NCBI GenBank assembly: GCA_945906765.1
Contig: CAMDRF010000005.1
Coordinates: 1-62,320, forward strand
From: Nitrosovibrio sp. Nv4
GTDB lineage: Bacteria; Pseudomonadota; Gammaproteobacteria; Burkholderiales; SG8-39
DNA length: 62,320 nucleotides
Direction of reading: 5' to 3'
Part shown: positions 11,316 to 21,263 of the stretch, piece after piece
How positions within the stretch are numbered: position 1 is the first letter of the stretch
Layout: each line of letters begins with the position of its first letter
Notes under the pieces: generated by a model
Database searches by the model: none
What the model saw: only the letters and a program-made list of their open reading frames with translations
Told to the model about the DNA's origin: nothing
Made by a program: the position numbers and the translations under genes

Positions 11316-12656
11316 CTACGCGAGGGTCTTCAAGACCTCGCGTACTGTTCCGAATAGCTGGTCGATCTCCGATTTCTGGATGATCAACGGCGGCGCCAGG
11401 GCAATAGTGTCGCCTGTGACGCGCATGTAGGTCCCCTTCTCGAAGGCTTTCAAGTGCGCGTCCATGCCGCGCGCGCCGACCACACCGGCACGTGGCGAGA
11501 GTTCGATCGCGGCGATCAGGCCGAGGTTGCGGATGTCGATCACGTTCGGGCAGTCCCTCAGTGAGTGCGCGCCGTCTTCCCAGTATTTGGCGAGTTCGCC
11601 GACGCGCGTCAGCAGACCTTCGTCCTCGTAGACCTTGAGCGTTCCGAGGCCCGCGGCACAGGCGATCGGGTGCGCCGAGTAGGTGTAGCCGTGCGGCATC
11701 TCGATCGTGTTCTCCGGGCCGGTCATGAAGGCCTGGTAGAGGTTTTCCTTCATCATCACCGCGCCCATCGGAATGGCGCCGTTGGTGATGCCTTTGGCGG
11801 TGGTGATCAGGTCGGGAATGACGCCGAAGTAGTCGGCTGCGAACGGCTTGCCGAGGCGGCCCCAGGCGTTGATGACCTCGTCGAAGATCAGCAGGATGCC
11901 GTGCTTGTCGCAGATCTCGCGCAGTCTCTGCAGATAACCGACTGGCGGCACATAAACGCCCGCCGAGCAGGCCACCGGTTCCACGATCACCGCCGCGATG
12001 GTGGAAGGATCGTGCAGTTGGCACAGGCGTTCGAGATCCTCGGCGAGTTCCGCGCCGTGCTGCGGCTGGCCGCGCGAGAACGCGTTCTTCACCGGATCGT
12101 GCGTGTGGCGGATGTGGTCAACCCCGGTTACCAGCGCGCCGAACAGCTTGCGGTTGCCGACCATGCCGCCGACCGCGGTGCCGCCGAAGTTGACCCCGTG
12201 GTAGCCCTTTTCGCGGCCGATCAGGCGGATGCGCTGCCCTTCGCCGCGCTGGCGGTGATAGGCGATGGCGAGCTTGAGGGCCGTATCGACCGACTCCGAG
12301 CCGGAGTTGGTGAAAAAGATGCGCGTCACGCCCTTGGGCAGCAGCGGCGCCAGTTTCTCGGCGAACTCGAACGCCGCCGGATGGCCCATCTGGAAGGGCG
12401 GCGCGAAATCGAGCGTCGCCACCGCCTTCTGCACCGCCTCGACGATCGGCTTGCGGCAGTGGCCGGCATTGACGCACCACAGGCCCGAGGTGCCATCGAG
12501 GATCTTGCGGCCCTCGGGCGTGTAGTAGTACATGCCCTCGGCGCGCACCAGCAGCCGCGGCGCCTTCTTGAACGCGCGGTTCATCGAGAACGGCATGAAC
12601 AACGGCGAATTCTCCAGCGACGTGCCGACAGCTTCGGGGCGGGCTCTCTCGTTCAT
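11316..12656 (-). CDS. Class III omega-amino acid:pyruvate aminotransferase
   Basis: PLP enzyme that moves an omega-amino group, classically from beta-alanine, to pyruvate. 446 residues from the ATG at 12656, which has a GGAG ribosome site. The early LDGTSGLWCVNAGHCRKPIV and FFTNSGSESVDTALKLA are typical of this subgroup. The metal-like FDEVINAWGRLG precedes the PLP lysine, K288 in TTAKGITNGA. GYTYSAHPIACAA is also conserved. It is convergent with the spermidine enzyme; a role in polyamine or beta-alanine turnover is a reasonable inference. Substrate range cannot be read from sequence. Confidence 0.88.
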   Translation of the reverse strand: MNERARPEAVGTSLENSPLFMPFSMNRAFKKAPRLLVRAEGMYYYTPEGRKILDGTSGLWCVNAGHCRKPIVEAVQKAVATLDFAPPFQMGHPAAFEFAEKLAPLLPKGVTRIFFTNSGSESVDTALKLAIAYHRQRGEGQRIRLIGREKGYHGVNFGGTAVGGMVGNRKLFGALVTGVDHIRHTHDPVKNAFSRGQPQHGAELAEDLERLCQLHDPSTIAAVIVEPVACSAGVYVPPVGYLQRLREICDKHGILLIFDEVINAWGRLGKPFAADYFGVIPDLITTAKGITNGAIPMGAVMMKENLYQAFMTGPENTIEMPHGYTYSAHPIACAAGLGTLKVYEDEGLLTRVGELAKYWEDGAHSLRDCPNVIDIRNLGLIAAIELSPRAGVVGARGMDAHLKAFEKGTYMRVTGDTIALAPPLIIQKSEIDQLFGTVREVLKTLA

Positions 12657-12733
12657 GGGCTTTCTCCTAGTAACTGGCGCAATGGTAGCGCGCTCTGGAC
12701 CACCGGCATACACTTTCCAGCGGGGAGGAAAAC

Positions 12734-12931
12734 ATGCGCGTACGCGTCAGAAAGCGCAGTGCGGCAATTACGCTGGTGCTTGCGGGGAGCGCGGGCCTGG
12801 GCGGCTGCGGATCACCGTTCGGAGAACGCTCATCAACGTCACCCGCCGTATCCCCGAAGGCCAGGTCGCCACGGGGATCGTCCTCAGCGCAATATCGCTG
12901 TCGGCCGGGATCCTCAATGCCGCGTGCATGA
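12734..12931 (+). CDS. Possible small lipoprotein, perhaps broken
   Basis: From ATG 12734 the frame starts with basic residues and a hydrophobic stretch ending in a lipobox-like LGGC (AITLVLAGSAGLGGCG). The rest is low-complexity Ser/Pro/Arg with no recognisable domain. The second half reads better in another frame (GQVATGIVLSAISLSAGILN), which would fit a frameshifted gene. It could also be chance coding in GC-rich DNA. Weak call. Confidence 0.28.
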   Translation: MRVRVRKRSAAITLVLAGSAGLGGCGSPFGERSSTSPAVSPKARSPRGSSSAQYRCRPGSSMPRA

Positions 12932-13153
12932 CCTACTGAAGAACCCGACACCTCGCACACAGCGAATACCGTTCAACCGGACACGCGTATTTTCCCGACA
13001 GCGCCAAACAATTGTTTATCAAGGACATCAACTTGGATGAGCAACGAATGACGGAATACACTCCGTCTATTAGGCTTTCTACTTTAAGTTCGGCGTCATG
13101 AAGTTCGGCGTCATGAAGTTGGCATTCAGCCGACCGTCAGGTACGATTACGTC
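12932..13153. repeat. Non-coding stretch with a 15-bp tandem duplication
   Basis: A base composition visibly lower in GC than the neighbours. At 13086-13115 a 15-base unit AAGTTCGGCGTCATG occurs twice in tandem, with the start of a third copy (AAGTT) at 13116. It lies about 40 bases upstream of the antitoxin start. No gene is recognised in the stretch. Confidence 0.6.
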
Positions 13154-13375
13154 ATGCACGTAGCCACTGGAACTGTCGTCGACGGCAAGATCATCGTCGA
13201 GGGACTTTCCTTGCCGGAGGGAACGGTCGTCACGATCCTCACGCCGGACGAGAAAGCCAGCGTGCGTCTGCCGCCGGACCTTGAACGCGAACTGTTCGAG
13301 GCCCTAGACGAGGCCGATCTGGAAGAGGGCGGCGCTGGTGAGGAGTTCCTGGACAGTCTGAAACGCTTCGGCTGA
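13154..13375 (+). CDS. Small antitoxin-like protein
   Basis: 73 residues. The N-terminal beta-rich segment (GTVVDGKIIVEGLSLPEGTV) resembles the short AbrB/MazE-like or related antitoxin fold. The C-terminal half is acidic and helical (ELFEALDEADLEEGG), as in toxin-wrapping antitoxin tails. It ends 2 bases before the start of a ParE/RelE-type toxin frame, the classic antitoxin-first order. The assignment rests on size, acidity and context. The partner is broken, so this antitoxin appears orphaned. Confidence 0.6.
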   Translation: MHVATGTVVDGKIIVEGLSLPEGTVVTILTPDEKASVRLPPDLERELFEALDEADLEEGGAGEEFLDSLKRFG

Positions 13376-13377
13376 TC

Positions 13378-13677
13378 TTGGCCCTCGAATATCAGATCAA
13401 AGCTCGCGCCCGCCGCGAGATCGAAAAGGCGGCGGAATGGTGGGCCGAGAATCGGCAAGCTGTTCCAGGGGCGATCCGCCAAGACATCTAAGCTGCGCTG
13501 AAGGTTCTCGTCCAGCAGCCTGACCTTGGAACCAAGGTCGACACTGTTCGCTCCGGGTTGGTTCGCAGGTTTCTCCTCTTACGAACGCAGTATTTCCTCT
13601 ACTACCGCGTCCGAAGACAAACACTCGAAGTCATTACGTTCTGGCACGCAAGTCGCGAAACCGGACCGTCACTCTGA
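13378..13677 (+). pseudogene. ParE/RelE-family toxin with premature stop
   Basis: Reading from a TTG at 13378, 99 codons give a ParE-like toxin: EYQIKARARREIEKAAEWW, then VRRFLLLRTQYFLYYRV and a C-terminal VITFWHASRE, all typical of the family. Codon 38 is TAA (13489-13491), where intact relatives usually have an acidic residue; a single GAA-to-TAA change would explain it. No other frame disruption is seen. Inactivation of the toxin with retention of the antitoxin is a common decay route. Confidence 0.8.
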
Positions 13678-13704
13678 GCAATGACGTCGAATCGGGTAGC
13701 CAGG

Positions 13705-13765
13705 GGCGTTTAGCCCCCACACAGATCTCCCCGAGTAAGCACATGAGCCTTCGCTTCTAAACGCC
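13705..13765. repeat. 9-bp perfect inverted repeat with 43-base spacer
   Basis: GGCGTTTAG at 13705-13713 is exactly complementary to CTAAACGCC at 13757-13765. It sits between the broken toxin and the next small frame, in an otherwise non-coding 110-base gap. It could be a hairpin, a transposon-end remnant or a recombination site. I cannot assign it. Confidence 0.5.
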
Positions 13766-13787
13766 TCTCATCTCATTTCGTGCCGCC

Positions 13788-14030
13788 ATGCAGACCGCTC
13801 ACAAATCCAAGGCTATTTTGAAAATCTTTAGCTCGAAGCAAGTCGCTGCCGCAAAAGCCGCGGCTACGCCACCTGCGCCTCCCGACGGAATCGATTGGAG
13901 CCACGGGGTTGTCACGCCGGGTGGAGGAGTCGCGGCAACAATCGGGGCGCTGCGAAAAGCCCGTGGAAAGAACAAGAACCCCACTATTCATTTTCATTGG
14001 TGCGGACGTAAGAAGCACCGCACCGCGTGA
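13788..14030 (+). CDS. Hypothetical small basic protein
   Basis: 80 residues, rich in lysine and alanine, with a central DGIDWSHGVVTPGGG and then ALRKARGKNKNPT. The last segment faintly recalls the linker of BrnA-type antitoxins before their ribbon-helix-helix part, but the following residues do not continue that fold, so it could be a truncated relative. No ribosome site stands out. Function unknown. Confidence 0.35.
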   Translation: MQTAHKSKAILKIFSSKQVAAAKAAATPPAPPDGIDWSHGVVTPGGGVAATIGALRKARGKNKNPTIHFHWCGRKKHRTA

Positions 14031-14054
14031 AACAAAACGATGTGAAGGCTGAAC

Positions 14055-14471
14055 ATGGAGAAGACCATGCACCCGGTCTCAGTTGTAGCTTCGGAAGCCC
14101 CGCCGCGAGCCAAGCCGACCTCGCCGCCCTTTCCTCCGGAGATGGTCGCCAAGGTGGCGCCGGGCGGGCAATCCGCGCTACGCCATGCGCATGGGAAGCA
14201 GGACGAGTTCGTCTACATCCTCGAAGGCGAGGCGACGCTGCTCACCGATGCGGGCGAGTCAATACTCAAGCCCGGGATGTGCGCCGGGTTCAAGGCGGGC
14301 ACGGGCGATGCGCACCACCTCGTGAACCGCACGAATAAAGATGTCGTGTTTCTCGAGGTCGGTGACCGCAGCGCGGGCGATTCGGTGAGCTACCCGGACG
14401 ACGACGTGGTTGCCGTGTTCGGTTCCGACGGCAAGTTCAAATACAGCAGGAAGGACGGAACACCGTACTAG
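14055..14471 (+). CDS. Cupin-domain protein, probably internally shortened
   Basis: 138 residues. The metal-binding cupin motif 1 is visible as LRHAHGKQDEFVYILEGEAT and motif 2 as CAGFKAGTGDAHHLVNRT. Such proteins usually have about 25-30 more residues, including a first beta strand, between the N-terminal proline-rich PPFPPEM and the GGQSALRHAH segment. Here the two are joined directly by VAKVAP, which suggests an in-frame internal deletion. Whether it still folds is unclear. Role unknown; it sits between toxin-antitoxin loci. Confidence 0.72.
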   Translation: MEKTMHPVSVVASEAPPRAKPTSPPFPPEMVAKVAPGGQSALRHAHGKQDEFVYILEGEATLLTDAGESILKPGMCAGFKAGTGDAHHLVNRTNKDVVFLEVGDRSAGDSVSYPDDDVVAVFGSDGKFKYSRKDGTPY

Positions 14472-14507
14472 AGAGTAAAATTCGCGGAATTTCTCCTGGA
14501 CAACGTG

Positions 14508-14711
14508 ATGACCCAGCTATTGGAAAAAGCATTGAGTGAAGTGGCACGGCTCCCGGCCGCCGAGCAGGATGCCATGGCAGCCATTCTTCTGGAGGAACTC
14601 GCTTCCGAACGAAGGTGGTCGGACTCCTTTGCGAAGTCGCAGGATCTGCTGGCGAAACTTGCTGAAAAGGCATTGGCCGAGCACGCCGCGGGCCGTACCA
14701 AGCCTTTGTAG
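14508..14711 (+). CDS. Antitoxin-like protein of a type II toxin-antitoxin pair
   Basis: 67 residues from the ATG at 14508 (a GTG at 14505 is an alternative). The helical N-terminus LLEKALSEVARLPAAEQDAM and the following acidic AAILLEELASERRW are typical of small antitoxins paired with RelE/ParE toxins. It ends 8 bases before the toxin start, and both genes point the same way, which supports the pairing. Confidence 0.68.
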   Translation: MTQLLEKALSEVARLPAAEQDAMAAILLEELASERRWSDSFAKSQDLLAKLAEKALAEHAAGRTKPL

Positions 14712-14719
14712 AGACCGCT

Positions 14720-14989
14720 GTGGAGTCCCGGACCACCAGCGAGTTCCGGGTGCTCCTGGAAGCCGCGCCCGCCGCGGTCCAAACGAAAGCGCGGTCAACC
14801 TACCGTCTTTGGGCCGCAAATCCATCGCATCCATCGCTTCGTTTCAAGAAGGTCCACGATACGCAACCGATCTATTCGGTGAGGATAGATCGCGACTGGC
14901 GAGCGGTCGGCATCCTCAAAGACGGCGTTCTGATCTGGTTCTGGATCGGACCCCACAGCGAATACGAAAGGCTTCTTTCGCGCATGTAA
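14720..14989 (+). CDS. RelE/HigB-like toxin
   Basis: 89 residues from a GTG at 14720. The pattern of basic helix, then HPSLRFKKVH, IYSVRIDRDWRAVG and WFWIGPHSEYERLL matches the RelE/ParE toxin fold, whose members act as ribosome-dependent mRNA interferases or gyrase poisons. No interruptions. Directly downstream of a small antitoxin-like gene, so this pair looks intact, in contrast to the broken toxin 1 kb upstream. Confidence 0.75.
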   Translation: MESRTTSEFRVLLEAAPAAVQTKARSTYRLWAANPSHPSLRFKKVHDTQPIYSVRIDRDWRAVGILKDGVLIWFWIGPHSEYERLLSRM

Positions 14990-15034
14990 CGCGCGCTGCC
15001 CGACATTCGGGGTGCGCCGCTCCTGGATCGCCAA

Positions 15035-16705
15035 TCAGCCGCCGAAGCCGTCCGCGACGCGGATCTCTACGATGTTCGGCCGGCCGCTGGCAAAGGCTTC
15101 GCGCAGTGCGGGGCCGATGTCCTGGGGATCGGTAACGCGCCGCGCGGCAAGCCCGAACGATTTGCCGAGGCCCACGAAATCGATTTCGGGGTCGCGCAGG
15201 TCCATGCCGGTGAATTTGCTGGTGCCGCGCATCGCCACCAGCCGCTCCTTGATGATCCGGTAGCTGCGGTTGTTGGCGATGATGTAGGTGATCGGCAGTT
15301 TGAGATGCGCCGCCGTCCATAGCGCCTGGACGCCGTACATCGTGCTGCCGTCACCGACGACGACCGCGACCGGACGTCCCGGCAACGCGAGGCTCACGCC
15401 TATGGCGCCGGGCACGGCGAAACCGAGTCCGCCGCTCGCGAGCCCGTAGAACCCCCGCGGATCGCGCAGCGGCAGGAATCCGGGCAGCGAGACCGTCGAG
15501 GTCAGGCCTTCCTCCACCACGACTGCATCCTTCGGCAGCGTTTCGGTGAAACGCAGCATCAGGTACTTGGGATCGATGGGCTTCGTCTCCGCCGCGAGCA
15601 TGGCGTCGATGCGCGCCTTGTCGCGCTGCGCGTTCCAGTTGCGCGGCTTGAGTTCGGCGAGCCGTTTCTGCGCGGCCGCGGCATGACCGGCCGGGCGCTG
15701 TGCGCGCAGCAGCGGCAGCAGCGCGGCGAGCGTCTGCTTCACATTCGCCTGCAGCGCGAGATCGGTGCGGTAATTCTTGCCGAGTTCCCAGCCGCGCTCC
15801 GAAAGGTGGATCACCGGCAGATCATCCGGCAGCGGCTGCGTCGGACTGTAGACCGACATGCGCAGCAGATCGGCGCCGAGGCAGAACAGCAGGTCATACG
15901 GTTCGAGCAAACTGCGCACCTGCTTCTGCGAGCGCGTGAGCGAGCCCATGCAGGCCGCGTGCTCGGTGGGGAACTGCGCGCTGTAGGGGACCGGCGACTG
16001 GTAGACCGCCGCGCCCAGCAACTCGGCGAGTTCCGCGGCCTCGGTGAAAGCGTCGTGCGTCGCGAGTTCCTGGCCGGCGACGATCACCGGACGGCTCGAG
16101 GCAAGCAGCATTTGCGCGAGCTTGGCAAGCGTCTCGTCCGACGGCCGGGTCGCGGCATCGACGCGCACCGGGCGGCCCATATCGAGTTCGACCGTCTGTT
16201 CGAGTACGTCGCCCGGCAGGCTGATGAAGACCGGGCCGGTCGGCGGCGTCAGCGCGACCTTTGCCGCGCGGTGCAGGATGCGGGGCAGGTCTTCGGCGCG
16301 CGTCACGTCCACGGCCCACTTGACCATGGGTTGCGCGATCGGCACCAGGGGGTCGTAAAGCAGCGGCTCGAGCAACCCATGCCCCTGCTCCTGCTGGCCC
16401 GCCGTCAGGATGATCGGCGAGCCCGAGAACCTGGCGTTGTAAAGCGCGCCCATGGCGTTGCCGAGTCCCGGTGCGACGTGAACGTTGGCCGCCGCGAGCC
16501 GCCCCGAGGCGCGGCAGAACCCATCGGCCATCGCCACGACGACGGCCTCCTGCAGGCCAAGGACAAACTGCAGTTGCGGAAAATCGGGCACCACTTCCAT
16601 GATCGGAAGTTCGGTGGTTCCGGGGTTGCCGAAAAGATGGGTGACCCCTTCGTCGACGAGAAGTTGCAGGAAGGCCGCGCGACCCGTAGTACTGCGTGTT
16701 TGCAC
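15035..16705 (-). CDS. Thiamine-diphosphate-dependent enzyme, acetolactate synthase/benzoylformate decarboxylase type
   Basis: 556 residues with the three-domain ThDP decarboxylase layout. The catalytic glutamate is in LGLQEAVVVAMADG near residue 53. The C-terminal cofactor motif runs from VVVGDGSTMYG to YIIANNRSYRI, with the GDG...NN spacing. It is the last gene of a seven-gene operon that starts with an ABC sugar importer. In that setting it may act on a 2-keto acid made by the pathway, but family alone does not show whether it decarboxylates or condenses. Not the anabolic acetolactate synthase by context: no small subunit follows. Confidence 0.82.
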   Translation of the reverse strand: MQTRSTTGRAAFLQLLVDEGVTHLFGNPGTTELPIMEVVPDFPQLQFVLGLQEAVVVAMADGFCRASGRLAAANVHVAPGLGNAMGALYNARFSGSPIILTAGQQEQGHGLLEPLLYDPLVPIAQPMVKWAVDVTRAEDLPRILHRAAKVALTPPTGPVFISLPGDVLEQTVELDMGRPVRVDAATRPSDETLAKLAQMLLASSRPVIVAGQELATHDAFTEAAELAELLGAAVYQSPVPYSAQFPTEHAACMGSLTRSQKQVRSLLEPYDLLFCLGADLLRMSVYSPTQPLPDDLPVIHLSERGWELGKNYRTDLALQANVKQTLAALLPLLRAQRPAGHAAAAQKRLAELKPRNWNAQRDKARIDAMLAAETKPIDPKYLMLRFTETLPKDAVVVEEGLTSTVSLPGFLPLRDPRGFYGLASGGLGFAVPGAIGVSLALPGRPVAVVVGDGSTMYGVQALWTAAHLKLPITYIIANNRSYRIIKERLVAMRGTSKFTGMDLRDPEIDFVGLGKSFGLAARRVTDPQDIGPALREAFASGRPNIVEIRVADGFGG

Positions 16706-16708
16706 TTG

Positions 16709-18297
<1,589 letters not shown>

Positions 18298-18338
18298 TTA
18301 CCGTCCTCTGCCTGAGTATTTGCTGCGAAGGGCGCGAA

Positions 18339-19433
18339 TTATATCGCTGCGCCGCTCTTATCGTCGAAGAAATGCACGCGCTCCGGGTCGAGCGCGACGC
18401 GGATGTTCTGGCGCGCCTTGAGGCGCACAGCGGGGTCCACGCGCGCCACCATCGGCGCGCCGCCGGCGCGGAAATTGACGAGGATTTCGTTGCCGAGCGG
18501 CTCGACCACGTCCACCGCCGTGTCAAAGCTGTATTCCGGCAGATCCGAACCGCTCGCCAGGTGCAGCGCCTCCGGCCGCACGCCGATGGCAATCCGCTTG
18601 CCGGCGTGCGCGCGCACGCGCTCCACCAGCTGTGGCGGCACCTTCAGGCGCAGGCCATCGGCGTCCGCCCACAGGACGCCGCTCGAGTCGCTGACCGTGA
18701 CATCGACGAAATTCATCGCCGGCGAGCCGATAAACCCGGCGACGAACCTGTTCAATGGCTTGCCGTAGAGCTCGAGCGGCTCGCCCACCTGCTGCACCCA
18801 GCCGTCCTTCATCACCACCACGCGGTCGCCGAGGGTCATCGCCTCGACCTGGTCGTGGGTGACGTAAATCGCGGTCGTCTCCAGGCGCTCGTGCAGGCGC
18901 TTGAGTTCCACGCGCATCTGCACCCGCAGCATTGCATCCAGATTGGACAACGGCTCATCGAACAGGAATACCTCCGGATGCCGTACGATGGCGCGCCCGA
19001 CGGCGACGCGCTGGCGCTGACCACCGGAGAGCTGGCGGGGCTTCCTCTCGAGCAAGGATTCGATTCCCAGAATCTCGGCCGCCTCCCGCACCCGCTTCTC
19101 GATCTCGTGCTTCGGGTACTTGCGCATCTGCAGGCCGAAGGCCATGTTCTGGTAGACGCTCTTGTGCGGATACAGCGCGTAGTTCTGGAACACCATCGCG
19201 ATGTTGCGGTCCATCGGCGGCAGATCATTGACCACCTCGGCGCCGATCAGGATCTCGCCCGAGGTGATTTCCTCCAGCCCCGCCACCATGCGCAGCGTCG
19301 TGGTCTTGCCGCAGCCCGAGGGCCCGACCAGCACCATGAACTCCTTGTCGCGGATCTCGAGGTTGACGTCCTTGACGGCGTGAAAACCGCCGTCGTACTT
19401 CTTGTTGAGATTCCGGATCGTGACGTTGGCCAT
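18339..19433 (-). CDS. ABC transporter ATP-binding protein, UgpC/MalK type
   Basis: 364-residue ATPase of a carbohydrate importer. Walker A is [10 protein letters not shown], the signature is [14 protein letters not shown], and Walker B is [13 protein letters not shown], followed by the H-loop region [13 protein letters not shown]-terminal OB/TOBE regulatory domain follows ([11 protein letters not shown]). The ATG at 19433 has a GAGAGGA ribosome site and starts 5 bases after the upstream permease ends. It energises the two permeases of this operon. Confidence 0.92.
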   Translation of the reverse strand: MANVTIRNLNKKYDGGFHAVKDVNLEIRDKEFMVLVGPSGCGKTTTLRMVAGLEEITSGEILIGAEVVNDLPPMDRNIAMVFQNYALYPHKSVYQNMAFGLQMRKYPKHEIEKRVREAAEILGIESLLERKPRQLSGGQRQRVAVGRAIVRHPEVFLFDEPLSNLDAMLRVQMRVELKRLHERLETTAIYVTHDQVEAMTLGDRVVVMKDGWVQQVGEPLELYGKPLNRFVAGFIGSPAMNFVDVTVSDSSGVLWADADGLRLKVPPQLVERVRAHAGKRIAIGVRPEALHLASGSDLPEYSFDTAVDVVEPLGNEILVNFRAGGAPMVARVDPAVRLKARQNIRVALDPERVHFFDDKSGAAI

Positions 19434-19438
19434 TCCTC

Positions 19439-20290
19439 TCAGCCTTTCACCGAGCCGGTGAGACCCGTGACGTAGTATTCGACGAAGAACGAGTAGACCA
19501 GCGCGACCGGTATCGAGCCGAGCAGCGCCCCCGCCATCAGCTGGCCCCAAAAAAAGATGTCGCCGCGGATGAGTTCCGACACCACGCCCACGGGCACCGT
19601 CTTCAGGTCCGCCGAGGACATGAAGATCAGCGCGTAGATGAATTCGTTCCACGACAGCGTGAAGGCGAAGATGCCGGCCGAGAGGATGCCCGGAATCGCC
19701 ACCGGAAAGATGATGCGCACCATGGCGCCGAAGCGGGTCGCGCCGTCGATGCGCGCGCATTCTTCCAGCTCCTTCGGGATGGTCTTGAAGTAGCCCATCA
19801 GCAGCCAGGTGCAGAACGGGATCAGGAACGTGGGATAGGTGAGCATCAGCGCCCAAGGCGTGTTGCCCAGGTGCAAGTCGCGAATGATGTCGGCAAGCGG
19901 GATGAACAGCAGCGTCTGCGGCACCAGGTAAGTGACGAAGATCGCGGTGCCGAGAAATTCCGAGCCGCGGAATTTCAGCCGCGCCAGCGCGTAGCCGGCG
20001 AACATGCCGCAGATGAGCGAGATCACGGTGGAGACGAGCGCGATCAGCATGGTGTTCCACAACCACTTCGGGAATGCGGTGGTCTGCAACAGTCCCCTGA
20101 AATGTTCCAGGGTCGGCTCCAGGGTCCAGAACGGGGTTGCGCTCGCCTGCCGCCAGGTGCGGTACAGCTCATGGTCCGGGCGCAACGCGGTCACCGCCAT
20201 CCAGTAGAACGGGAACAGCGTGAACAGGATGAACACCGCCATCGGGAGGTAGAAGTAGAGCCACTTCTTCCACTTGCGCTCGATCAACAT
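19439..20290 (-). CDS. Carbohydrate ABC transporter permease, MalG type
   Basis: 283 residues, six predicted membrane spans. The first span is [20 protein letters not shown]. The EAA loop that docks on the ATPase reads [20 protein letters not shown]. The C-terminus ends [16 protein letters not shown], typical of the MalG subfamily. Begins 3 bases after the sister permease and is part of the seven-gene importer/catabolic operon. Confidence 0.92.
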   Translation of the reverse strand: MLIERKWKKWLYFYLPMAVFILFTLFPFYWMAVTALRPDHELYRTWRQASATPFWTLEPTLEHFRGLLQTTAFPKWLWNTMLIALVSTVISLICGMFAGYALARLKFRGSEFLGTAIFVTYLVPQTLLFIPLADIIRDLHLGNTPWALMLTYPTFLIPFCTWLLMGYFKTIPKELEECARIDGATRFGAMVRIIFPVAIPGILSAGIFAFTLSWNEFIYALIFMSSADLKTVPVGVVSELIRGDIFFWGQLMAGALLGSIPVALVYSFFVEYYVTGLTGSVKG

Positions 20291-20293
20291 CGG

Positions 20294-21253
20294 TCAGGCC
20301 CCCTCCATGCGCTTCATGAACCGGAGCTGGATCCAGACCACCGCGAACAGCACAGGGAACATGAACAGCGACAGCGCCGCCCCCTCGCCCAGCAGCCCTG
20401 AGGCAACGCCGACCTGGTAGGCATAAGTGGCGATCAGGTGGGTGGAGTTCGCCGGCCCGCCGCCGGTGAGCACGTAGATGAGCTGGAAATCCGAGAACGT
20501 CTGGATCACCGAGAACACCACCACCACCAGCGTCACCGGCAGGAGCAGCGGCCAGGTGACATGCCAGAAACGGTTCCAGGCGTTGGCTCCATCGAGCGCC
20601 GCCGCCTCGTGCAGGTCGGGGCTGATGGTCTGCAGCCCGGCAAGCAGCGTGATGGCGAAGAACGGCATGCCGCGCCAGGTGTTCACCAGCACCGCGCACC
20701 ACATCGCCCAGTCCCCGTCCGAAAGGAACGGCAGGCGGTCGGTGATCACGCCGCTGTGATACAGCACCCAGTTCATGACGCTGAATGTCGGATCGAACAT
20801 CCAGCGCCAGGCGAAGGCCGAGAGCACCGTCGGGACGATGAAGGGCAGAAGCATGGAGGCGCGGATGATCCGCTTGAAGCGAAAAGTCCGGTTCAGCAGC
20901 AGCGCCAGCCACATACCAAGCGCCAGCTTGAAAATAGTGGCCCAGAACGTGTAGAAAACCGTGTTCTTGAACGCGGTCTGGAAAATGGTGTCGTTCCAGG
21001 CCTTGGTGAAGTTCGCCAGCCCCACGAACTGACCCGGGTCGCCCACACGGATGCTGGTGAGTGAGTACCACAACGCCATCACGAACGGATAGGCGATAAA
21101 GATCAGCAGAATGGCCAACCCCGGCACGAGCAACACCGAAGCCAGCAGCTTTTCGCTCTCGAGCAGCCGGGTCAGGCGCGAAACCCGGACGTGCTCGGCG
21201 GGGAGCGCCGCGCCTGCGGCACTCCCCGCGCCCATGGCCACGGGGTCCTTCAA
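20294..21253 (-). CDS. Sugar ABC transporter permease, MalF type
   Basis: 319 residues. The N-terminal cytoplasmic tail is followed by LLASVLLVPGLAILLIFIAY and further spans. The EAA loop is LHEAAALDGANAWNRFWHVT. Pairs with the MalG-type gene 3 bases downstream. Starts 10 bases after the binding-protein gene. Confidence 0.92.
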   Translation of the reverse strand: MKDPVAMGAGSAAGAALPAEHVRVSRLTRLLESEKLLASVLLVPGLAILLIFIAYPFVMALWYSLTSIRVGDPGQFVGLANFTKAWNDTIFQTAFKNTVFYTFWATIFKLALGMWLALLLNRTFRFKRIIRASMLLPFIVPTVLSAFAWRWMFDPTFSVMNWVLYHSGVITDRLPFLSDGDWAMWCAVLVNTWRGMPFFAITLLAGLQTISPDLHEAAALDGANAWNRFWHVTWPLLLPVTLVVVVFSVIQTFSDFQLIYVLTGGGPANSTHLIATYAYQVGVASGLLGEGAALSLFMFPVLFAVVWIQLRFMKRMEGA

Positions 21254-21263
21254 GGACTGACGA

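Noticed and set aside
9232-12024. Long antisense frame across nudC, the spermidine gene and the aminotransferase
   Set aside because: Same kind of shadow; it crosses several real genes on both strands.
13705-13765. Integron attC site
   Set aside because: The arms read GTT at the left and AAC at the right, the reverse of the attC core order, and no cassette or integrase is near.
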